From: Bacteroidales bacterium
GTDB taxonomy: Bacteria; Bacteroidota; Bacteroidia; Bacteroidales; UBA932
Length of the DNA stretch: 40,941 nucleotides
Assembly: GCA_017477465.1 (NCBI GenBank)
Contig: JAFUVU010000035.1
Coordinates: 1-40,941, forward strand
Reading direction: 5' to 3'
Of the stretch, positions 33,101 through 40,941 are shown in pieces. Made by a program: the position numbers and the translations under genes. Below the pieces are notes generated by a model that worked only from the letters and a program-made list of their open reading frames with translations, did no database searches and was not told where the DNA came from. How positions within the stretch are numbered: the first letter of the stretch is position 1; each line of letters opens with the position of its first letter.

Positions 33101-34648
33101 CTAAAAATTTGAGCATTTATCGGCACAGTTTATCCCGTCCAGGGCCGATGAGACAATGCCGCCGGCATATCCCGCCCCTTCGCCGCAAGGGTAGAGGCCG
33201 GGAACATCCACGTGCTCAAGCGTTTCCGGATTCCGGGGCAGGCGAATCGTGGAAGAGGTGCGGGACTCTACGCCAAGCAGAAGCGCATCGTTGGTATAGT
33301 AGCCGTGCATGCTGCGGTCCACCTGCGGGAAAGCTTTCCTCAGGCGCCCTGCAACGTTTTCCGGCAACAGTTCGTGAAGGGGGGAGCTCAAAGCCCCGGG
33401 GTGGTACGAAGTCTTTGGAAGGTCTTTTGAAACGATGCCGCGGCAGAAGTCTTTCATCCTTTGGGCCGGAGCCATGAGGGGATGCGTGCCGCCGTGCTCC
33501 TGGACATAGCGGTACATGCTGCGCTCGACATCCCTTTGGAAGTCCATGAGGGCGAAGGGACCTTCATAAGTGGAGGGCTGGTCGCCCGGTTCTATCTGCA
33601 CCACGACGCCGGCATTTGCCCATTTGGAATTGCGGGCTGCATTTGACATGCCGTTAAGCACTACGGTGCCGTCTTCCGTGGAAGAGGGCACCAGTATGCC
33701 GCCGGGGCACATGCAGAAAGAGAAGACTCCGCGGCCATCGACCTGCTGCACGAAGGAATATTCGGCAGTTGGCATAAACGGCTGATATTTACCATGATAG
33801 CGTATCTGGTTGATTTGCCACTGCGGATGCTCGACCCTGACGCCAAGCGCAAAGCCTTTGGCCTCCAGCGCCCAGCCTTTCCTTTGGAAAAGCTCGTAAA
33901 TGTCACGTGCCGAATGCCCGCTTGCAAGGATGACTTTTTGGGCGCAGAAGACATTTTCGCCGGCCGATACCCTGAAGCTTCCATCGGCAATTTTTTCTAT
34001 ATCCGTTACGCGGGCGTCGAAATGATACTCGCCGCCATGCTCCTGGATGCAGCTGCGTATGTTTTTCACCACTTCCGGCAGTTTGTCGGTGCCGATATGC
34101 GGATGAGCGTCAATGAGTATGTCTTCGTGGGCGCCGAAGGCCACAAGCTGGTGCAGGACCTCCCGGATATCGCCCCTTTTGGATGAACGGGTGAAGAGTT
34201 TTCCGTCGCTGAATGCGCCGGCACCGCCTTCGCCATAGCAATAGTTTGAATCGGGGTCGATGACTCCCTTCGTCGAAAGCCTTGCCATGTCCACCTTCCT
34301 GCGCTCGACGTCTTTGCCGCGTTCCAGCACAATCGGCCTTAAACCTTTCTGCAGAAGCTTGAGAGCCGCGAACATGCCGGCCGGACCTGCTCCTACGACA
34401 ATTACCGCAGGAGCGTTATGCACATCTTGATAGGGCGCCAGCCGATAAGGTTCGAACTTTTCCCCTTGCCTGTAGGCCTGAACGCGGTAGCGGTACAGGA
34501 TGTCCTGGCGGGCATCGATGCTGCGCCGCACAATCTCCACATGGCCGACCATTCCGGGCTTCACGCCCAAAGCTTTGGCCGCAGCCTCCTGAAGTTGCCC
34601 TTCAGTGAGCTCCTTGCCGATTTTCTGCGCTATCTCGAACTCTTTCAT
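33101..34648 (-). CDS. NAD(P)/FAD-dependent oxidoreductase
   Basis: The 515-residue protein has a short N-terminal alpha/beta region (KALGVKPGMVGHVEIVRRSI) followed by an FAD-binding fold, AVIVVGAGPAGMFAALKL (about 80-97). A GEGGAGAFSDGKLFTRS motif and a terminal PCGEGAGYAGGIVSSALDG complete the family pattern. It matches a widespread family of FAD-dependent dehydrogenases, often labelled uncharacterised, sometimes near nucleotide or thiamine genes; the substrate is unknown. Its start overlaps the ROK gene stop (ATGA at 34645-34648). Confidence 0.8.
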   Translation of the reverse strand: MKEFEIAQKIGKELTEGQLQEAAAKALGVKPGMVGHVEIVRRSIDARQDILYRYRVQAYRQGEKFEPYRLAPYQDVHNAPAVIVVGAGPAGMFAALKLLQKGLRPIVLERGKDVERRKVDMARLSTKGVIDPDSNYCYGEGGAGAFSDGKLFTRSSKRGDIREVLHQLVAFGAHEDILIDAHPHIGTDKLPEVVKNIRSCIQEHGGEYHFDARVTDIEKIADGSFRVSAGENVFCAQKVILASGHSARDIYELFQRKGWALEAKGFALGVRVEHPQWQINQIRYHGKYQPFMPTAEYSFVQQVDGRGVFSFCMCPGGILVPSSTEDGTVVLNGMSNAARNSKWANAGVVVQIEPGDQPSTYEGPFALMDFQRDVERSMYRYVQEHGGTHPLMAPAQRMKDFCRGIVSKDLPKTSYHPGALSSPLHELLPENVAGRLRKAFPQVDRSMHGYYTNDALLLGVESRTSSTIRLPRNPETLEHVDVPGLYPCGEGAGYAGGIVSSALDGINCADKCSNF

Positions 34649-35751
34649 GCGTCCAGCTGGGCGAGGGCGAAATCGTAGGCACCGACGGATATCGCAGTGG
34701 AGGTGCCAATCTTGTCAATGACAATGCCGATGCGTTTTTCGGGGTCGTAAGTAACTGTCTTATCGGTCCCATAGACCTTCAGCTCTCTGGCCTGGCCTTT
34801 GGCGAAGGCGGCGAACTGAGCCTCGTCGTCAAGGTCGTAAACCTTCATCTGCACTCTTTGGAGCACGTCGCCCGAGAGGGTGCGCACCGTACCCCTCATC
34901 TCCTCCAGCAGGGCCGGCATAAAGTATTTTGCCGATGCCGATATGCCTCCGCCGATAACCACGATGCCGTCCATAAGCTGGGCTGCCACGGCGATGGCTT
35001 TGCCGGCTACGTGGCCCATCTCGGCAAAAGCAGCCTTGGCCGCCTTGGCGTCACCGGGCTTTTTGCCTTCTGCGATATCGAAGATGTCTTTGGGGGTGAG
35101 GGAGGGATCCTGCTCGCCTGACTGCTCTCCGTAAACGCGCTTGACGGCACGGATGGCCACGCTGTCCTCCAGGATAACGCCCTGAATGTGCGGGTTGGGC
35201 AGGCAGTAGGTCTCGACGCAGGAGTTGTCGCCCCTGTTAAGCTGGCCGTTGATGACACAGCCGATGCCGAATCCGGTGCCAAAGGTGTAGCCGATGAGGT
35301 TGTGATAGCGTTTGGCGCTGCCGGCAGCTTCCAGCTTTTCGTTCACCTCGGGCAGAGCGCCGCTGAGGGCCTCACCGAAGGCGAAAAGGTCGCCGTCGTT
35401 GTTGATAAATACCGGAATGCCGAATACTTCCTTCAGATACGGGCCCAGAGCCACGCCATCCCTGAAAGAAGGGAAGTTGGGAAGATACCCGCCGATGATG
35501 CCGGCCGGATAGTCCGCCGGGCCGGGGAATGCAAAACTGATGGCCGATGGCTTTACTCCGCCAAGCTGGTTGATAACATTCTTGAATCCCGTCACCATGG
35601 TTTCCAGGCAAAGGTCCAGATTATTGGCATTAGAGGGCAGGGTGATAGTTTCCAGAAGGAATTCCTCTCCCTTCATAGCGTTGAACCTGAGCGAGTTACC
35701 ACCAGCGTCAAGGGTCAGCACCACACGGTTGTCATTCTTGTATTTACCCAT
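34645..35751 (-). CDS. ROK-family sugar kinase or regulator-like protein
   Basis: The 368-residue protein opens VVLTLDAGGNSLRFNAMKG, a variant of the ROK ATP phosphate loop, and has FAFPGPADYPAGIIGG, FINNDGDLFAFGEAL and GYTFGTGFGIGCVINGQLNRG, all typical of ROK sugar kinases. The catalytic Asp is in NNDGD. The cysteine-rich zinc motif that usually follows the GTG loop is not seen; the matching region is VETYCLPNPHIQGV. It is probably a glucokinase- or fructokinase-like enzyme, exact sugar unknown. I use ATG 35751 rather than an upstream Met at 35808 that would cover the intergenic palindrome. Confidence 0.78.
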   Translation of the reverse strand: MGKYKNDNRVVLTLDAGGNSLRFNAMKGEEFLLETITLPSNANNLDLCLETMVTGFKNVINQLGGVKPSAISFAFPGPADYPAGIIGGYLPNFPSFRDGVALGPYLKEVFGIPVFINNDGDLFAFGEALSGALPEVNEKLEAAGSAKRYHNLIGYTFGTGFGIGCVINGQLNRGDNSCVETYCLPNPHIQGVILEDSVAIRAVKRVYGEQSGEQDPSLTPKDIFDIAEGKKPGDAKAAKAAFAEMGHVAGKAIAVAAQLMDGIVVIGGGISASAKYFMPALLEEMRGTVRTLSGDVLQRVQMKVYDLDDEAQFAAFAKGQARELKVYGTDKTVTYDPEKRIGIVIDKIGTSTAISVGAYDFALAQLDA

Positions 35752-35783
35752 ATTGAAGATCGTTTGTTTACAATCTCCAAATT

Positions 35784-35799
35784 TCGCGATTTTTCGCGA
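35784..35799. promoter_or_regulatory. Palindromic site upstream of the ROK gene
   Basis: Two copies of the palindrome tcgcga (35784-35789 and 35794-35799), spaced by TTTT, lie in the 61-nt gap before the ROK gene. They form both a direct and an inverted repeat, a reasonable operator shape. No binding protein is identified. Confidence 0.3.
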
Positions 35800-35812
35800 C
35801 AAAAGCAAGCGA

Positions 35813-38728
35813 CTATTGTTTGATGATGGCTTTTCCGTTTCGGCCGTCTATGCATATTGTGAGGGCCTTTTCTAAACGTATGTGACGCAGCCAGGTGGTC
35901 TCTTCCAGGGCTGGGAGAGCGTCCAGAGAACTAAGATCGAGGATGTCGCCGGGACGGGTGTAAGGATCTACGTTTACGTATCCGGCGTTGAAGGAGGTGA
36001 GGTTCTGGAAGAAGTGGGTGCCCTGGCTGGGATCTACGCGGAAATCAGGCAGGGAGCACTCTATCAGGGCCTTGGTTTCGGATATGTCGCTCCAGCTTAC
36101 CGGCACTCCAAGCGATGGGATACTGGACCCCCAGCGGCCATAGCCGATGAGGACATACTGTCGGCCCTGGGCCCGCAGCCGGGCGTTCAGATCCCTTAGC
36201 TCCGAGGCCATTTCCTCAGTTTTCATCTTGTCAAAGGCATCGGCTTTCAAGTAGATGATATCTTTGATGCCGTTAATCCAGCCTGTTCCGAGGGCGCTTG
36301 AAGAGCTTACGATAGCTCCCGTGGAGTCGATACCCTTCCAGTCCACTTCCGTGTGCAGGCTGTCGGATGATATGGGCCTGATTTGCAGGGCGTTGAAGAT
36401 ACCGGTGGAAAGTTCTGCCGCAAATTCAATCTCTATGCTGCACTGCATTTCTGAGGAGCAGATTTCCATCAGTTCCTTCACAATGCCGGCAAGAGGGAAG
36501 GTGCCGTAACGGAGGATGTGTGAGAAGCTGACCACCTTCGGCCCTTTTGCAAAGGGGGAATCCACTATCCGCTGGTTTTCGTAATCGTAGGTGGATACTA
36601 CTTTTGCAAAACTTTGGAACTGTTCGCATTCGGTGATTGGGATGCGGTCCAGGTTAACGGCGTCATCTACGGATGTTTTGAACTTTTCCGGCTGTAAACC
36701 AAGGGCATACATCACCTGCTGGGTTTCCCGAAGGGCAAGGTCCGGGGTTGAGGTCTGCAGCACGTGCTTTGGATAAGCCGGGGAGAAGCGGAGTACCTGT
36801 TCGCCGTCCACTACCGCCTTTCCAAGCCCGAAGGCAAGCTTGACAATGCCTTCTTCCGCCTTTTCGTAGCCGATGGGATAGAAGTTCACCGAGCGGGCGA
36901 TACCGGAAAGGGTGGGGAAGAAGTGGGCGCCGTCTTCCGCTCCGCAGATTTCCTGGAGGATGATGGCCATCTTTTCCTCTGAAATAACGTTGGCCGTAGC
37001 GGTGATATAGGCACGGGAAGATGCGAAATACACCGATGCATAGACGCTCTTGATGGCTTTTGAAAGCAAGCGGAGCATCTGGTCTTCGTTTTCCACCGAA
37101 GGTATCATATAGGTGGAATATACTCCTGCAAACGGCTGATAATAAGAGTCTTCCAGTTTAGAGGATGAGCGTATGGCAAGAGGCGTATGGACAACGCGGA
37201 TAAAACTGCGGAGCGCTTCCGTAAGATCGGCCGGGAGGTTTGACGAAACGAATTCCGAGAGGATTTCCGAGTCGGAAATATCGGCATTTATTACGTACTG
37301 AAGGCCGTTTTCCAGAATGAAGCGGTCGAAGTATTCCGTGGCGATTACAAGGGTTCTTGGAACGCTGAGGTGCACTCCTTCCCAGCGGTTGAAAAGCTGG
37401 TGCTTGTAAAGGATGTGGTGCAGGAAGGCCAGGCCGCGTGCTTTTCCGCCGATGGCGCCCTCCCCGAAGCGGGCGAACCAGATTGTGTCGTTGTATGTGG
37501 CAGGGTCGAAGTGGGCTACTACGCCCATGCTTTGGGATTCGCGGTATGCGTGGATGCCTTCCGCCGCCACGCTCCGGAAGTGCTCCGTATTATCGAACGT
37601 TCCGTATTTTAGCGAATTTCCAAGACCGAAGATACCGCGTGCAAGGAGCCAGCGGGAGACGTAGTTTTTCCCCCGCATCTTTTCCAGCGTCTTTTCGGGC
37701 ATTGTGCGGAGTATCTGCTCGGCGCCTTGGAGGTCGTGGGCGCGGGAGAGCACCCGGCCGCGGCTGTCCGTGAGTACGAAATCACCAAAACCGAATTCCC
37801 GGCCGATGTATTCGGACAGTTCGTGCGTGAGGGTTTTGGAACGTTTCATCAGGAAGCCGGCCCCCAGGCCCTGTGCCACTTCACGCATGCTTTCCTGGGA
37901 GCTTTGCATGAGGATGGGCATCTTGGGGATTTCCCGGCGGATGAGTTTGCAAAGGTCCACTCCGGCGTCAAGCTTTTCGTCGGCGGGTTTGTCGTTACGG
38001 TGAAGTACAAAGCCGATGTCCGATATCACGCCCAGCAGCTGCTCCTTGTACTGGTTGTAAAGGCTTACCGCATCGTCGTAATTGGTGGCCATGAGTATCT
38101 TCGGGCGGGCCCGCTTGCGGAAAATCTGCTGCTCTTCGTTGAGGGCATCGCGGACGGCTTCCGTATTCTGCTGAAGGACAAGCTTATACAGCAGCGGCAG
38201 GTAAGTGGAGTAGTACCTTACCGAATCTTCCACCAGAAGGATGCACTGTACGCCGCCTTCCAGAATGTCCGAAGGTGCGTTCATGCTGTCTTCCAGCAGT
38301 TTAATGATGGCGATGATAAGGTCCGTGCTGCCGTTCCAGTTGAATATGTAGTCGATGGAGGAACGGTCTTTGTCTTCCATCTGGCGGTATATTTCCTTGG
38401 AGAAGGAAGTGAGCAGCACGATGGGCATTTCCGGCGACAAGACCTTCAAACGGGCCGAAAAGCTGAATACATCCACCGCACCCGTATTGTACATGGTGAT
38501 GACAAGATCCCAGATTTCTCCGGCTTCGGCTTTTGCAAGGGCATCGGCCGTGGAGGATACTCTTTCGATTACGGGCGGGTTGCTCAGGTTAAGCTCCGAG
38601 TATTCCCGGGCGATGCGCATCTGCAGGCGTCCGTCTTCTTCCAGGGAAAAGTTGTCGTAGTTGTTGCAGACCAGGAGGATCCGCCGGATTCTCCTGGCCA
38701 TCAGGGAGGCGTGGGGCGAGTCCGGCAT
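35813..38728 (-). CDS. Two-receiver PEP/pyruvate-binding (PPDK N-terminal) protein
   Basis: The 971-residue protein combines two receiver-like domains with a PEP/pyruvate-binding domain. Receiver 1 (about 15-145) lacks a clear acidic pair. Receiver 2 (about 161-305) has ILLVEDS (E167, D168), D237 in ISDIGF, S276-S277 and K295 in FLMKRS, the usual phosphorylation set. From about 420 onward GEGAIGGKARGLAF, AIRSSSKLEDSYYQPFAGVY and a terminal ALQIRPIS match the ATP-grasp N-terminal domain of PEP synthase/PPDK. The phosphohistidine swivel domain and PEP barrel are missing, so it is not PEP synthase. It follows gdhA after 3 nt. A nucleotide-dependent signalling or metabolic regulatory role is inferred. 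Confidence 0.8.
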   Translation of the reverse strand: MPDSPHASLMARRIRRILLVCNNYDNFSLEEDGRLQMRIAREYSELNLSNPPVIERVSSTADALAKAEAGEIWDLVITMYNTGAVDVFSFSARLKVLSPEMPIVLLTSFSKEIYRQMEDKDRSSIDYIFNWNGSTDLIIAIIKLLEDSMNAPSDILEGGVQCILLVEDSVRYYSTYLPLLYKLVLQQNTEAVRDALNEEQQIFRKRARPKILMATNYDDAVSLYNQYKEQLLGVISDIGFVLHRNDKPADEKLDAGVDLCKLIRREIPKMPILMQSSQESMREVAQGLGAGFLMKRSKTLTHELSEYIGREFGFGDFVLTDSRGRVLSRAHDLQGAEQILRTMPEKTLEKMRGKNYVSRWLLARGIFGLGNSLKYGTFDNTEHFRSVAAEGIHAYRESQSMGVVAHFDPATYNDTIWFARFGEGAIGGKARGLAFLHHILYKHQLFNRWEGVHLSVPRTLVIATEYFDRFILENGLQYVINADISDSEILSEFVSSNLPADLTEALRSFIRVVHTPLAIRSSSKLEDSYYQPFAGVYSTYMIPSVENEDQMLRLLSKAIKSVYASVYFASSRAYITATANVISEEKMAIILQEICGAEDGAHFFPTLSGIARSVNFYPIGYEKAEEGIVKLAFGLGKAVVDGEQVLRFSPAYPKHVLQTSTPDLALRETQQVMYALGLQPEKFKTSVDDAVNLDRIPITECEQFQSFAKVVSTYDYENQRIVDSPFAKGPKVVSFSHILRYGTFPLAGIVKELMEICSSEMQCSIEIEFAAELSTGIFNALQIRPISSDSLHTEVDWKGIDSTGAIVSSSSALGTGWINGIKDIIYLKADAFDKMKTEEMASELRDLNARLRAQGRQYVLIGYGRWGSSIPSLGVPVSWSDISETKALIECSLPDFRVDPSQGTHFFQNLTSFNAGYVNVDPYTRPGDILDLSSLDALPALEETTWLRHIRLEKALTICIDGRNGKAIIKQ

Positions 38729-38731
38729 AGG

Positions 38732-40087
38732 CTAAACTAAACCTTGGTCTGTCATGGCGCCGGCCACTTTGATGAATCCGGCGATGTTGGCTCCTTTTAC
38801 GTAGTTGACGGTGCCGTCCGGCTCGGTGCCGTATTTGACGCAGGCGGCATGGATGTCCTGCATGATGCGGCGCAGTTGCTCGTCCACTTCTTCGGCCCTC
38901 CAGTGTACACGCATGGAGTTCTGGCTCATTTCCAAGCCGGAAGTGGCTACGCCGCCGGCGTTGGATGCCTTGCCGGGAGAGTACAGCAGGCCGGCGCCCT
39001 GGATGATGCGGATGGCCTGCGGGGTGGTGGGCATGTTGGCACCTTCCGCTACGCAGACGGCGCCGCCCCCCACGATGTTTTCGGCATCGGCCTTTTCAAT
39101 TTCGTTCTGCGTGGCGCAGGGAAGGGCTATGTCGCAGGGGATTCTCCAGGGGCGCTCGCCGGGGTAATATGTGGCACCGGGGTATTTCTGGGCGTATTCC
39201 TTGATGCGGCCGCGGCGGATGTTCTTGAGTTCGAAGACGTAAGCCATCTTCTCCTCCGTAAGTCCTTCGGGATCATAGATGAAGCCGTCGCTGTCGGAGA
39301 GGGTCTGCACCTTTGCTCCCAGGCGCATTGCTTTCTGTGCTGCGTACTGGGCCACGTTTCCGGCGCCTGAGATGTTCACCTTCATTCCCTCGAAGCTGAG
39401 GCCGCGGGTTTCCAGCATCTGGCTGGCAAAGTAGCAGAGTCCGTAGCCTGTGGCTTCCGGTCTCAGGAGAGAGCCGCCCCAGCCAAGGCCTTTCCCGGTG
39501 AGCGTGCCGGTGAACTCGTTCCTGAGGCGTTTGTACTGGCCAAAAAGATAGCCGATTTCCCTTCCTCCTACGCCGATGTCGCCGGCGGGGACGTCGGTGT
39601 CGGCACCTATATGGCGGTAGAGTTCCGTCATGAAACTCTGGCAGAAGCGCATTACCTCTTCGTCGGATTTGCCTCTGGGGTTGAAGTCGCTTCCGCCTTT
39701 GGCGCCGCCCATCGGCAGGGTTGTGAGGGCGTTTTTGAAGGTCTGCTCAAAGGCCAGGAACTTCATGATGGAAAGGTTTACGCTGGGATGGAAACGGATG
39801 CCGCCCTTGTAAGGGCCGATGGCGCTGGAGCACTGCACGCGGAAGCCACGGTTGATCTGAATCTCGCCGCGGTCGTCCATCCAGGGGACGCGGAAAATGA
39901 TTATTCGCTCGGGCTCGGCTATTCTTTCAAGTATTTTCTGGTCTATCAGGTGAGGGTAGTCCGTTACGTATCCGGCTACACTTTCCACTACTTCGCGGAC
40001 GGCCTGTTGAAATTCCGGCTCATTCGGGTTTTTGGCAATGAGATTGCCCATGAAACCCTCAATGTAATTCTGGGTAAAGGAGTTCAT
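38732..40087 (-). CDS. gdhA: Glutamate dehydrogenase (NADP-type)
   Basis: GdhA interconverts glutamate with 2-oxoglutarate and ammonia. The 451-residue hexameric-type enzyme shows GPYKGGIRFHPSVN (K94 region), the catalytic PMGGAKGGSDFNP (K130) and GAGNVAQYAAQKAMRLGAKV for nucleotide binding; length and pattern fit the NADP-dependent 450-residue class. In this organism it would link ammonia and glutamate from histidine breakdown to central metabolism. It has its own promoter and a long leader, and begins a minus-strand gene series. The ATG at 40087 gives MNSFTQNYIEGFM, the usual N-terminal region. Confidence 0.95.
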   Translation of the reverse strand: MNSFTQNYIEGFMGNLIAKNPNEPEFQQAVREVVESVAGYVTDYPHLIDQKILERIAEPERIIIFRVPWMDDRGEIQINRGFRVQCSSAIGPYKGGIRFHPSVNLSIMKFLAFEQTFKNALTTLPMGGAKGGSDFNPRGKSDEEVMRFCQSFMTELYRHIGADTDVPAGDIGVGGREIGYLFGQYKRLRNEFTGTLTGKGLGWGGSLLRPEATGYGLCYFASQMLETRGLSFEGMKVNISGAGNVAQYAAQKAMRLGAKVQTLSDSDGFIYDPEGLTEEKMAYVFELKNIRRGRIKEYAQKYPGATYYPGERPWRIPCDIALPCATQNEIEKADAENIVGGGAVCVAEGANMPTTPQAIRIIQGAGLLYSPGKASNAGGVATSGLEMSQNSMRVHWRAEEVDEQLRRIMQDIHAACVKYGTEPDGTVNYVKGANIAGFIKVAGAMTDQGLV

Positions 40088-40294
40088 AAGTTCGTTTTAT
40101 TAAAAATGCTTCAAGGCTACTGCCGCTTCGAGGGCACTGTCCCGGGCCGGGTAAAAGCAGCTTTTGAAGCAGTTTGTTTGCAGTTTAGTAAGGCTGAAAA
40201 ACTTGCTTCAACGCTCCTGGCGTTTCGCTGGTCCTATTCCTGCCAAATGTCGCTTATGGAGCAGGTTTTTTTAATGCTTGCTTAACATGCTTTA
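40088..40294 (-). promoter_or_regulatory. Long gdhA 5' leader, possible regulatory RNA
   Basis: If transcription starts about 7 nt after the -7 box (near 40294), the gdhA leader is some 200 nt, long for these genomes. Visible structure includes a small hairpin aacgc/gcgtt and a tail carrying gaagc repeats. On the plus strand, cctgc (40239-40243) and gcagg (40261-40265) are followed by seven T, which could terminate an antisense RNA. I cannot match it to a known riboswitch class. Confidence 0.35.
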
Positions 40295-40300
40295 AGTATG

Positions 40301-40330
40301 CAAAGTTAAAAATAATTGCCGTAAATCAAA
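40301..40330 (-). promoter_or_regulatory. Promoter of gdhA
   Basis: On the minus strand TTTG (40330-40327) and TAACTTTG (40308-40301) are spaced by 18 nt, an excellent match to the Bacteroidota -33/-7 consensus. The minisatellite begins within about 11 nt upstream of the -33 element. Confidence 0.7.
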
Positions 40331-40340
40331 ACAGGCACGG

Positions 40341-40941
40341 ATTTGCCTTGTTTTGGTCCTGACCGGATGCCGGCGCTGGTCCTGGCTACATGCCATCGCC
40401 CGCCATCAGGCCCGAATCCCCACGTTTTGGTCCTAACCACATGCCATCGCCCGCCATCAGGACCTGATTCTTACGTTTTTGGTCTTGACCACATGCCACC
40501 GCCCGCCATCAGGCCCGGATTTTCACGTTTTTGGTCTTGATCGGATGCCGTCGCTGGCCCTGGCCACATGCCATTGCCCGTCGCCAGGACCTGATTCCCA
40601 CGTTTTTGGTCTTGACCACATGCCATCGCCCGCCATCAGGACCTGATTCCCACGTTTTTGGTCTTGACCACATGCCATCGCCCGCCGCCAGGACCTGATT
40701 CGCATTGTTTTGGTCCTGACCACATGCCATCGCCCGTCGCCAGGACCGGATTCCCATGTTTTGGTCCTGACCGGATGCCGTCGCCCGCCATCAGGACCGG
40801 ATTCCCACGTTTTGGTCCTGACCGGATGCCGTCGCTGGCCCTGGCCACATGCCATCGCCCGCCATCAGGCCCGGATTGGCCTTGTTTTGGCCCAAACCAC
40901 ATGCCATCGCCCGCCATCAGGCCCGGAACACCACGTTTTTG
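40341..40941. repeat. Minisatellite (about 52-bp units) running off the right edge
   Basis: At least ten imperfect units share a core of cacgtttttggtcttgac and catgccatcgcccgccatca. The landmark ttttgg occurs about 11 times between 40348 and 40938, mostly 51-53 bp apart. Three intervals are about 74 bp because an extra ggatgccgtcgctggccctg block is present. Frames on the minus strand stay open but give only low-complexity repeats, so I do not call a gene. There is no constant repeat with unrelated spacers, hence not CRISPR. Confidence 0.85.

Noticed and set aside
39611-40285. 224-residue plus-strand ORF at the gdhA 5' end
   Set aside because: It is antisense to gdhA over most of its length and lacks any family pattern.
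40509-40917. Open minus-strand frames with GPKxGNPVLMAGDG-like repeats
   Set aside because: They are simple translations of the minisatellite in overlapping frames, with no start region, signal or non-repeat domain, so not called as genes.
40341-40941. CRISPR array
   Set aside because: The whole unit is repeated with small changes; there are no unique spacers between constant repeats, and no cas gene is present.

Overview
The window looks like a piece of a Bacteroidales (phylum Bacteroidota) chromosome. Evidence: repeated TAnnTTTG -7 boxes upstream of genes, few Shine-Dalgarno sequences, a PCMD-domain secreted protein, a TamB homologue, the fused glutamate formiminotransferase/cyclodeaminase with the long urocanase, and a GlpABC respiratory glycerol-3-phosphate dehydrogenase. 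I cannot name the genus. All calls rest on reading sequence and translations; no database search was run.

Region 1 (1-5850) is an accessory island assembled from repeat-bounded cassettes. A 44-bp repeat resembling the 3' half of a tRNA plus its tail occurs at 101-144 and 5750-5793, each followed by its own terminator; the second copy cuts off the 5' end of a winged-helix regulator gene. Inside lie an AbiEi/AbiEii toxin-antitoxin pair with a palindromic operator, a nitroreductase and a flavodoxin-fold oxidoreductase between two copies of a 104-bp hairpin-forming repeat, a 33-codon ORF coupled to the oxidoreductase, three poorly known small or hypothetical genes, and a minus-strand array of five tRNA genes plus one degenerate tRNA, itself flanked by a 22-bp palindrome-containing repeat.

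Region 2 (5886-13540) holds a DUF1295 membrane protein and the complete histidine-degradation operon ftcD-hutU-hutH-hutI on the minus strand (histidine to urocanate, imidazolonepropionate, formiminoglutamate, then glutamate plus methenyl-THF). hutI and hutU both carry in-frame insertions of short GC-rich palindromic repeats, and the C-terminus of HutU is made from another repeat.

Region 3 (13550-23700) is glycerol and glycerol-3-phosphate use. A plus-strand operon encodes an Omp85-like barrel, a lipoprotein alpha/beta hydrolase, GlpK and GlpF. It converges through a bidirectional terminator on a minus-strand glpA-glpB-glpC-glpT operon. Together they import and oxidise glycerol/G3P to DHAP.

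Region 4 (23718-40087) is a long minus-strand series: gdhA, a two-receiver PEP/pyruvate-binding protein, a ROK-family protein, an FAD oxidoreductase, tsaD, tamB, an RsmI-like methylase, mtaB, a PhnP-like metallo-beta-lactamase-fold hydrolase and a PCMD protein. Many are overlapping or nearly so. gdhA has a strong promoter and a roughly 200-nt leader, and just upstream is a minisatellite of about 52-bp units running off the right edge (40341-40941).
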